In this document: piece by piece, positions 58,948-64,000 of the stretch | Layout of the letters: every line of letters begins with the position of its first letter | Position numbering within the stretch: position 1 is the stretch's first letter | Assembly: GCA_963816745.1 (NCBI GenBank) | Contig: CAWFLQ010000013.1 | Location: 620,001-684,000 of the forward strand | Length of the DNA: 64,000 bases | DNA from: VAZQ01 sp963816745 | Lineage (GTDB): Bacteria > Pseudomonadota > Alphaproteobacteria > Rhizobiales > Xanthobacteraceae | Direction: 5' to 3' | Notes under the pieces: generated by a model | Seen by the model: the letters and a program-made list of their open reading frames with translations, nothing else | Databases searched by the model: none | Told to the model about the DNA's origin: nothing | Translations under genes and position numbers: made by a program

Positions 58948-59133
58948 TTATTGTGCCGGCGAAAGGGCAGCGCGCAGCCGAGCGAGGATGCCGTCGAGAT
59001 CGATCGATCCGGGGCCATTCGCGCTGTGCTTCTCGATTGCCTCTTGCGCTTCCTTAATTGCAGCACGCAGGCGCTCGTTCTCAGCCTTAAGCCGAACAAT
59101 CTGTTCAACGTCCTCGTTGGGCGGCTTCGTCAT
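58948..59133 (-). CDS. Small coiled-coil protein, copy 1
   Basis: 61 residues: EDVEQIVRLKAENERLRAAI, KEAQEAIEKHSANGPGSIDL and DGILARLRAAL. A short parallel coiled coil with a C-terminal helix; soluble. It is the best preserved of three paralogues within 3.5 kb (others at 60998-61198 and 62187-62381). Such proteins are common unknowns in Bradyrhizobium islands. Confidence 0.65.
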   Translation of the reverse strand: MTKPPNEDVEQIVRLKAENERLRAAIKEAQEAIEKHSANGPGSIDLDGILARLRAALSPAQ

Positions 59134-59298
59134 TAAGCCAGCATCGCCCAACGAGGTGACAGAAAGAATCAGGGAGAACCCTGAAAATTCTTTAGGGGAA
59201 ATCCCGCTTGCCGACACCTCGGCGCGAGTGGCTGCTTGCCGCGGTTCGGAAACCTAGGCAACGATGCAGGCCAGCGCGAAAGCGGAAAGGGCGTCGCT

Positions 59299-59457
59299 TC
59301 AGACTGCCCAGCTGTAGAGAACCCGTGCCCCCCATATGATCAGTACCCAGAGCCCGAGGCTGACCAGTATAAAAAGCGGCGGCCCATATCCTTTGGGGTT
59401 TAGTCTTCTGCGAACGTGCGTTTGATCGTGACGAATAAATGTCTGCGATGTGAGCAT
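59299..59457 (-). CDS. One-helix membrane peptide (52 residues)
   Basis: ATG 59457 preceded by GGAGG ten bases upstream. Polar first half (TFIRHDQTHVRRRLNPKG), then the helix PLFILVSLGLWVLIIWGARV and LYSWAV. N-in by the positive-inside rule. Function unknown; one of several one-helix peptides in the island. Confidence 0.6.
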   Translation of the reverse strand: MLTSQTFIRHDQTHVRRRLNPKGYGPPLFILVSLGLWVLIIWGARVLYSWAV

Positions 59458-59908
59458 GAGCAGAAGTCCTCCATTTGGGTTTGGGTGTGTTCGGAAAGAG
59501 CTCCTTGGTTGAATTGGCCCAACTTCTGTTGACCGAAGCGATAGCGCTCCAAGCGACAAGTCCACTTTAAGTCGCGAAGCCATTGAGGGTTGAGGTAGAG
59601 GTTGACGCGCTTTCGAAATTTTCTGCGTTAATCTTAAGGTTGGAACCGTGAATCCGGTTCGCACACTGGAGACGCCATTCAGCATCACTAGGTTACCGGT
59701 CGCTCTCTCGGAACCGGTGTAGCCGGTTCCCTGAAGTCGAGTGGTGCGGGGCGGCGCGGAGTTGGGATAGGTCTGCTAGACCTAGCCGTAGGTGCCTTGG
59801 TACAGCCGGAACCTCTGAAATTAAAGGTGCGCCACTAGTTCGCTACCGCTGCATTCGACGCGAATCACTTATCCTTCAGTGCGCTATCGAGGCCGGGAGT
59901 ATGGGCTG
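59458..59908. other. 451-base interval before the SciP-like gene
   Basis: No gene supported. A perfect 8-bp hairpin GGAACCGG-TGTAG-CCGGTTCC lies at 59710-59730, with further GGAACCG and CCGGTTC half-copies at about 59642 and 59655. TTAATCTTAA occurs near 59630. Possibly the control region of the plus-strand SciP-like gene. Confidence 0.4.
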
Positions 59909-60244
59909 ATGGCGACGAAGCGTGCGCTGATAGATCACACGGTGCGGGACAAAACTGCACCGCCGACGGTCAAGCATGTCCTCGGACCGTGCGGAGATCG
60001 TTTGACCCTCGCTGATCTGCCATTGCCCGACACCAAGCGCTGGGTGATCCGGCGCAAGGCGGAAGTCGTCGCGGCAGTGCGCGGTGGGCTATTGTCTCTG
60101 GAAGAGGCCTGTAGCCGCTACGCGCTAAATCCTGATGAGATCTCATCCTGGCAGCAGTGCATCGATCGCTTCGGAATGGCGGGGCTCCGCACGACTCGGA
60201 GTCAGTTCTACCTAATAAAGAAGTGTCGAGGCCGGAGAGTTTAA
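59909..60244 (+). CDS. SciP-like DUF1153 cell-cycle regulator
   Basis: 111 residues. The DUF1153 core is unmistakable: VKHVLGPCGDRLTLADLPLP, DTKRWVIRRKAEVVAAVRGG, LLSLEEACSRYALNPDEISS and WQQCIDRFGMAGLRTTRSQ. In Caulobacter SciP (93 residues) binds CtrA at promoters and blocks activation in G1. This copy has a longer N terminus and changes such as GPCG for GPDG and PDEISSWQQ for VEEFLSWQ. It lies in the accessory island, not in its usual core setting, so it is probably an additional paralogue that could interfere with CtrA control. ATG 59909 gives the family-like length; an upstream start at 59879 is possible. Confidence 0.85.
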   Translation: MATKRALIDHTVRDKTAPPTVKHVLGPCGDRLTLADLPLPDTKRWVIRRKAEVVAAVRGGLLSLEEACSRYALNPDEISSWQQCIDRFGMAGLRTTRSQFYLIKKCRGRRV

Positions 60245-60295
60245 GACTCCCGCTCGATCTTGTTCTGCCGCGTCGTCATTTCACCGGCCGCGCTA

Positions 60296-60475
60296 CTAGC
60301 GCCTTACGAGGCACGGAGAGAGATAAATGTCGGTGCGCCGCTCGCTGTCATAACTGCGGGCCAAGAAGAACCATTCGCCTTCAATCTCCAACCAGGAACA
60401 TTGGCGAAAGCGGTCCGTTGCCTGCTCGGCGTTGCGGCGGCATTCTGCGGCTCTGGCGAGACAAAACTTGACCAT
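60296..60475 (-). CDS. Small rhizobial hypothetical protein (59 residues)
   Basis: ARAAECRRNAEQATDRFRQC then SWLEIEGEWFFLARSYDSER: the ECRRxAEQATxxxxxxxWLxxExxWxxLARSY pattern is a frequent small unknown protein in Bradyrhizobium (recalled). Helical, soluble. Start at ATG 60475. Confidence 0.6.
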   Translation of the reverse strand: MVKFCLARAAECRRNAEQATDRFRQCSWLEIEGEWFFLARSYDSERRTDIYLSPCLVRR

Positions 60476-60507
60476 GAACGATGGGGGGGAACGCATGGGC
60501 GCGCTCA

Positions 60508-60591
60508 TCAATCGTTCCTTCGAACAATCACGTAGGTGTACGTGCCAGATGGTGTTTGCCGGGCATGGATGATCAATTGGAATTTCGGCAA
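60508..60591 (-). pseudogene. Fragment of a small rhizobial protein (27 codons)
   Basis: PKFQLIIHARQTPSGTYTYV then IVRRND and stop. The HARQTPSGTYTYxIVR motif belongs to a short rhizobial family that is normally about twice as long (recalled), so this is probably a truncated gene. TTG 60591 is the only start. Confidence 0.35.
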
Positions 60592-60633
60592 CTCACGTCC
60601 CCATTGTCCAAAACTGTACGGCTTTCGGGTCGT

Positions 60634-60768
60634 CTAAATCGCGTGGGCAATGATCCAAACGAGGCCGTATCCGAAAAGGCCCGACCAGGCGATTGTGGCT
60701 ACCGACGCTAAAATCAGGAGGGCCGGTGGCCAAATGCGGTGAAAGAGTGGGGACGGCGTGGCACGCAT
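60634..60768 (-). CDS. One-helix membrane peptide (44 residues)
   Basis: RATPSPLFHRIWPPALLILA, SVATIAWSGLFGYGLVWIIA: two hydrophobic stretches or one long bent helix. The SPxFHRIWPPA start recurs in small rhizobial membrane peptides (recalled). No strong ribosome site. Function unknown. Confidence 0.5.
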   Translation of the reverse strand: MRATPSPLFHRIWPPALLILASVATIAWSGLFGYGLVWIIAHAI

Positions 60769-60836
60769 TGTTGTTAAATCCCTTCGGGCAGAACAAAACC
60801 AGCGAGCATGACGCGGCCGCCAATTGTGGCAATGAA

Positions 60837-60861
60837 AGAGCCCCGTATTGCGGGGCTTTGT
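60837..60861 (+). terminator. Weak intrinsic terminator
   Basis: AGCCCCG-TATTG-CGGGGCT followed by TTGT; 7-bp GC stem. Could serve either strand poorly. Confidence 0.45.
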
Positions 60862-60997
60862 ACGCGTACGCATACTCGCACTAGAAGCCAGAACTCTGGC
60901 CAAAGGGCGCCTGGAATTTGTGAGGTTGAGCCAATCGCTCGCCCGCGTCTGTATAAAATTGCTCACTTTGAAATTAACCGGCCAACCCGCCAGGAGT

Positions 60998-61198
60998 TTA
61001 TTTGCCGCCCGGTGCGCTGTGTGGGGGCGTCCAAAGGGCGGCGCGCAGCCGAGCGAGGATCGCGTCAAAATCGATCGATCCCGGGCGCTCTCACTGTACG
61101 TCTCGATTGCCTCTTGCGCCTCTTTGATTACGACGCGCAGCCGTTCGTTTTCGGCCCTAAGCTGCAATCTGCTCGAGATGCTCGTCATGCAGCGTCAT
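60998..61198 (-). pseudogene. Small coiled-coil protein, copy 2 (two frame breaks)
   Basis: Readable in three frames: DEHLEQIA, then LRAENERLRVVIKEAQEAIE, then PGSIDFDAILARLRAALW. An extra G near 61170 and a missing base near 61082 separate the parts. An ORF of 31 codons from ATG 61252 runs in frame into the first part. Clearly a paralogue of copies 1 and 3, decayed or misread. Confidence 0.55.
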
Positions 61199-61341
61199 CA
61201 GACGGCTAGTGGTAAATAACGCCCGCCAAATTTGCAGAATCTTTGTCTTCATTTCGGCAATTGCGATTGCACAACTTCCAATTGGGAGGTGTACAGCCAA
61301 TTATTTTTGGACGAAGCACGCGAGCGTGAAGGCGCCGGCGT

Positions 61342-61560
61342 TTAAGATGGGTCATCGCTGCTCGGCTTGATCAGCTGGAAACGCTGGCGCATGTGGTCGT
61401 CACGGAATGAGAGCCTTCCAGCGCGCTCGAGCCGTAACAGGATAGGCCAGTCTTCCATGCCGATCCGATGCGCCACGCGGTCGCCACTGGCGAACGTGTA
61501 ATCAACGGCGGGCTCGCGACGTTCCCACGCGAAGACTTCCGCCTTTATCGGTTCACTCAT
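61342..61560 (-). CDS. Small hypothetical protein (72 residues)
   Basis: EPIKAEVFAWERREPAVDYT, FASGDRVAHRIGMEDWPILL and RLERAGRLSFRDDHMRQRFQ. Charged, soluble. Its last codons (DDPS) and the sequence past the stop are shared with coiled-coil copy 3 at 62.2 kb. The start overlaps the stop of the gene upstream (TAATG). Confidence 0.5.
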   Translation of the reverse strand: MSEPIKAEVFAWERREPAVDYTFASGDRVAHRIGMEDWPILLRLERAGRLSFRDDHMRQRFQLIKPSSDDPS

Positions 61561-61652
61561 TACACCGGCCGCGCTACCAACCGACTCTGCTGCTCAGGAT
61601 CAGTGATGTCGAATTTTTCAATCCATTCCCTGACCGCGCTCTCCGCGTCCAC
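61560..61652 (-). pseudogene. 3' part of a small gene coupled to 61342-61560
   Basis: Reading RIKGTLAAILGRIKAVDAES then AVREWIEKFDITDPEQQSRL has coding character and ends in a TAA that overlaps the next ATG, but upstream a stop precedes any good start; only GTG 61652 is available. Probably truncated or frameshifted. Confidence 0.35.
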
Positions 61653-61728
61653 CGCCTTGATGCGGCCGAGGATGGCCGCAAGGGTCCCCTTGATGCGAGA
61701 GATTTAGGAGCCGGGGACGGAGGCGACT

Positions 61729-62049
61729 TCACTCCTCTCCGTATGCCATCACGTCGCCCATCGCGGGTGGCGTGCCGTTGATCCAAGCCGCAGCCGCTGT
61801 GATGATCGGCGATTCCACCGCCTCGATCGGAGAGGCGCTAAGAGCAACCAGCCACTGCGGAGTGTTGAACTCCTCGGCGACAGTGAACAGGCGGGCGCAC
61901 AGGTTAGGACGCGCCTTGTCACCGCTGCAACCAAGCTCAGTAACGTCCCACCAGGCGCCGAACCTATGTGCGAAGGGATCGGCGGATGCGGCGATTGAGG
62001 AGCCTGCGACGATCAGTGCCGTCACGGCTATGAGTAACAAGTTTTTCAT
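61729..62049 (-). CDS. Small secreted protein (106 residues)
   Basis: Signal peptide MKNLLLIAVTALIVAGSSIA with cleavage after ASA; mature part DPFAHRFGAWWDVTELGCSG, ARPNLCARLFTVAEEFNTPQ, with two cysteines that could pair, and a Gly/Pro C terminus. AAGGAG lies nine bases before ATG 62049. No family recognised; periplasmic by signal peptide. Confidence 0.6.
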   Translation of the reverse strand: MKNLLLIAVTALIVAGSSIAASADPFAHRFGAWWDVTELGCSGDKARPNLCARLFTVAEEFNTPQWLVALSASPIEAVESPIITAAAAWINGTPPAMGDVMAYGEE

Positions 62050-62186
62050 GGATGATACTCCTTCTCGCCGACGTCCGGCCGGACCAACCCCCGTTCCCCT
62101 AGCCGTCGCGCCCTTTGTATGATGCGGGATGGCGCGGAAATGAGGCCGGCGGCGATGCATGCGAGAGCGTGGAGGCGCCGCAGCGT

Positions 62187-62381
62187 TCAAGATGGGTCAT
62201 TGGGCCGGCGGAGGGCGGCGCGCAGCCGAGCGAGGATGCCGTCGAGATCGATCGATCCAGGGCCATTCGTGCTGTGCTTCTCGATTGCCTCTTGCGCTTC
62301 CTTAGTTGCAACACACAGCCGTTCGTTTTCGACCGTAAGCCGCTCAACCTGTTCGATGTCCTGGTTTTGCGGCTTCGTCAT
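62187..62381 (-). CDS. Small coiled-coil protein, copy 3
   Basis: 64 residues: QNQDIEQVERLTVENERLCV, ATKEAQEAIEKHSTNGPGSI and DLDGILARLRAALRRPNDPS. Very close to copy 1, with Ser/Cys/Thr changes. The C-terminal end differs from copy 1 and shares the DPS tail and 3' flank with 61342-61560. Confidence 0.62.
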   Translation of the reverse strand: MTKPQNQDIEQVERLTVENERLCVATKEAQEAIEKHSTNGPGSIDLDGILARLRAALRRPNDPS

Positions 62382-62822
62382 TAGACGGCCCGGGAAAACG
62401 CGATCCCTACCCAATCGGATTGCTCACACGCGCGCCGATAGCGCGCGCGTGCAGATTGCGGATACCGACGGCACCCACGATGCGAAGCCAACGTTGATTT
62501 TCAGATCGAAATCGTGCCTGCCGATGGCACCAGGGCTGCGTATTGGAGGAGCGGAGACTTCGGTACGTCGCCGTTTTTTGCGCAGCGCTTCGGACAAGTC
62601 AGTGCTTGGCCGTATTTATCTACGTGGTGCCTCGGACCTAAAGCACAATAGGGGTCGAGAAATAAACGCTCAGCAGCTTCTTGCCGTCAGGATGCGCGCG
62701 CGCGACACGCAGTAGACGACCAATGACGTGCAGCCGTGACCGCGGATGTGGCCCATGGTGACGGGTTCGAAGGTCTGTCGCGCGCGAGGGGTCATTGGGC
62801 GGCCGGTTTGCCGAATGTGGCT
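62382..62822. other. 441-base interval without supported gene
   Basis: Contains a 9-bp hairpin CACGCGCGC/GCGCGCGTG at 62427-62451. A minus-strand reading 62638-62835 (HVIGRLLRVARAHPDGKKLL) is possible but has no ribosome site and no recognised family. Confidence 0.35.
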
Positions 62823-62909
62823 TTAGTTCATGCAATAGGACAGACCGAAAGTCATCGCGAACAGGATCAGCAGGAAGATTGTCCGCTTGAGGCCCCTGAC
62901 CGTCCTCAT
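62823..62909 (-). CDS. 28-residue membrane peptide
   Basis: MRTVRGLKRTIFLLILFAMT then FGLSYCMN: a basic head, one hydrophobic helix and a Cys near the end. Similar very short RGLKxTxxLxxLFAxxFGLSYC peptides occur in Bradyrhizobium (recalled). Ribosome site weak (GAGAAG). Could be a regulatory or stress peptide. Confidence 0.45.
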   Translation of the reverse strand: MRTVRGLKRTIFLLILFAMTFGLSYCMN

Positions 62910-62945
62910 GGCTTCTCGCGCGTCGCCCCCTCAGCGCCGTGCCGA

Positions 62946-63137
62946 TTAAGCTTTGGTCAGCTCACTTTCTCTCGCGACGCGTTCATGCGGTTCGGTCGCG
63001 CTCTTGATGCGATACTCGAACTCGCTGCCGGTTCCGGGGAGTTGCTTGATCACTTCATAAACGCCGCCCGGTACGTTCCGGCTGACTGCCGGCTTAAGGG
63101 AGACGATCTCGCCGACGTGAAATTTATGGGAGGGCAT
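62946..63137 (-). CDS. Small rhizobial hypothetical protein (63 residues)
   Basis: SHKFHVGEIVSLKPAVSRNV, PGGVYEVIKQLPGTGSEFEY and RIKSATEPHERVARESEL: an all-beta SH3-like or KOW-like small barrel by pattern. ATG 63137 has GAGGAG nine bases upstream. The same frame is open to 63257 (MDNLVYDLGTALAQ), so a longer form is possible. Common in Bradyrhizobium as an unknown. Confidence 0.62.
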   Translation of the reverse strand: MPSHKFHVGEIVSLKPAVSRNVPGGVYEVIKQLPGTGSEFEYRIKSATEPHERVARESELTKA

Positions 63138-63389
63138 TTGCTCCTCATCCTCGATCACGAGCTTGACCGCCAGTGCGGTGAACCGTCGGACGATGGCGCG
63201 CAAGGTCATGGCAAATTGCGCAAGAGCAGTCCCCAGATCGTAAACGAGGTTGTCCATTGTGTAGCGATCCGCGCTTCGCAGCTCGTCGCTCCTGACTCTA
63301 AAGTCACCCTGGGGCTTTTCATATGGGTGTGGACAACTTGAGCCCATGAGCTTGCGCGACCACCTCATGACTGCGCGATAATCAATCCG

Positions 63390-63568
63390 GCGCGGGGCCC
63401 GGCGAGGCCAGCCGTCGCCGGGCCTCACAGCTCGGCTTGCCCCGCGCTGCTTCACAGCAGGTGCTAATTGAACTGCTCCAGCGACTCAGATATCGCCGGC
63501 CTGTCCCTAATTGAATCTCCCTCGGGGACATGCCTTAGCCCCGTCGGCACCGGCCGGCGGGCTTTTTT
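63390..63568 (+). ncRNA. Candidate structured small RNA
   Basis: Outer stem GCGCGGGGC (63390-63398) with GCCCCGCGC (63439-63447), inner stem CCGGCGA (63399-63405) with TCGCCGG (63415-63421), hairpin CTGC/GCAG (63447-63460), then a GC-rich terminator with six Ts. GATAAT (63377-63382) with TTGCGC 19 bases earlier could be the promoter. No open frame fits the plus strand here. Identity unknown. Confidence 0.45.
63537..63568 (+). terminator. Intrinsic terminator, plus strand
   Basis: AGCCCCGTCGG-CAC-CGGCCGGCGGGCT followed by TTTTTT (63563-63568). Imperfect GC-rich stem. No plus-strand protein gene ends here, which supports the small-RNA call just upstream. Confidence 0.65.
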
Positions 63569-63589
63569 GTGCCCAGCCCAGCGGTCCCA

Positions 63590-63940
63590 TTACTCTGTCA
63601 GCGTCCGAAGAAGGGACTTCAAAATTGTCACCTGACTTGGCTGGCTGGATGGCATGGCCTCTGGAACGATCGACTGGCGATCAGGGCCGTTGCTTTGAAT
63701 GACAGCGAGCGGACCCGATCTCACTGCAGCAAGTAGCCGACGCGATTCGATATCCTGCAGTTGGACTACGTCCGTTTGCAGCCTAGTCACTTGGGCATCG
63801 ATGCTGCGGACTCTGTTCCATGTTTTCCAAAGCAGCACTAAGACAGCAACTAGAGCTGCAAGCGCTGCGTAGGGCCAGTACTGATCGAAGAAATCAACCC
63901 AGTGATGATCGGAGAAATCGACGCCTGCACTTAGCCACAT
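63590..63940 (-). CDS. Membrane-anchored coiled-coil protein (116 residues)
   Basis: ATG 63940: short N terminus, one helix YAALAALVAVLVLLWKTW, then a coiled coil RVRSIDAQVTRLQTDVVQLQ and a polar tail. Layout like small phage or island membrane proteins of the spanin/Rz class, but no catalytic or lipoprotein features support that. Upstream is the window edge. Confidence 0.5.
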   Translation of the reverse strand: MWLSAGVDFSDHHWVDFFDQYWPYAALAALVAVLVLLWKTWNRVRSIDAQVTRLQTDVVQLQDIESRRLLAAVRSGPLAVIQSNGPDRQSIVPEAMPSSQPSQVTILKSLLRTLTE

Positions 63941-64000
63941 GACGCGCACCCCCGCGACAAAGTGGGGCCTCCCAGCCCAGCGGGCCGTCCCAAGACGCAA

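Noticed and set aside
62638..62835. A 65-codon minus-strand frame
   Set aside because: No ribosome site, Arg/His-rich composition and no recognisable family; left in the interval note.
48177..64000. A complete prophage
   Set aside because: No capsid, portal, tail, large terminase or lysis genes are visible. The region is better called an integrative island, though its right end is outside the window.

Overview
The window reads as a high-GC alphaproteobacterial chromosome, order Hyphomicrobiales (Rhizobiales), closest in gene order to the Bradyrhizobium / Rhodopseudomonas / Xanthobacteraceae branch. This rests on the order nuoMN-birA-rnj-mce-DUF1467-proS-lolCE-lolD-dnaE and rpsB-tsf-pyrH-frr-uppS-cdsA-dxr-rseP-bamA-lpxD-fabZ-lpxA-lpxI-lpxB-gltA-gltX-comEC-lexA, on alphaproteobacterial LexA boxes (GTTC-N7-GTTC), on DUF3551 and DUF1467 proteins, and on a SciP/DUF1153 protein. 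The placement is inferred from family knowledge; no search was run.

Region 1 (1-23.9 kb): end of the complex I operon, birA and RNase J. A catabolic cassette follows (two tripartite-tricarboxylate-type binding proteins and an amidase), then methylmalonyl-CoA epimerase, DUF1467, prolyl-tRNA synthetase, a tandem pair of LolC/E permeases with the LolD ATPase, a run of small secreted DUF3551 proteins beside a radical SAM enzyme, and DNA polymerase III alpha. Just upstream of dnaE sits an SOS-box promoter driving a 32-residue membrane peptide. A NHL propeller protein and a third binding protein close the region.

Region 2 (23.9-38.9 kb): a compact block for translation (rpsB, tsf, frr), UMP kinase, undecaprenyl-PP synthesis, CDP-diacylglycerol synthesis, the MEP pathway (dxr), RseP, BamA and lipid A synthesis. 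Most genes in the dxr-lpxB part are closely spaced, many with ATGA-type overlaps. Together they build the envelope.

Region 3 (38.9-47.9 kb): citrate synthase, GltX, GlnS, a PEP mutase/isocitrate lyase family enzyme, ComEC and LexA.

Region 4 (48.1-64 kb, running off the end): an accessory island starting immediately upstream of lexA. It has a minus-strand integration/replication-like operon (tyrosine integrase, AlpA-like protein, RecA-fold ATPase, small genes), then a ribbon-helix-helix-like gene with a serine recombinase and a helically phased repeat array. The rest is a long run of tiny mostly unknown genes, including a SciP-like cell-cycle regulator, three copies of a small coiled-coil gene, several one-helix membrane peptides and a candidate structured RNA with its own terminator.

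Many conserved genes carry a single extra base that breaks the frame (nuoM, nuoN, rnj, pyrH, lpxI, lpxB, gltA, gltX, glnS, lexA and others), densest at 36.9-43.7 kb. Nearly all are +1 insertions with no shared motif, which fits residual sequencing or assembly error better than gene decay. Coordinates for those genes span both frames.
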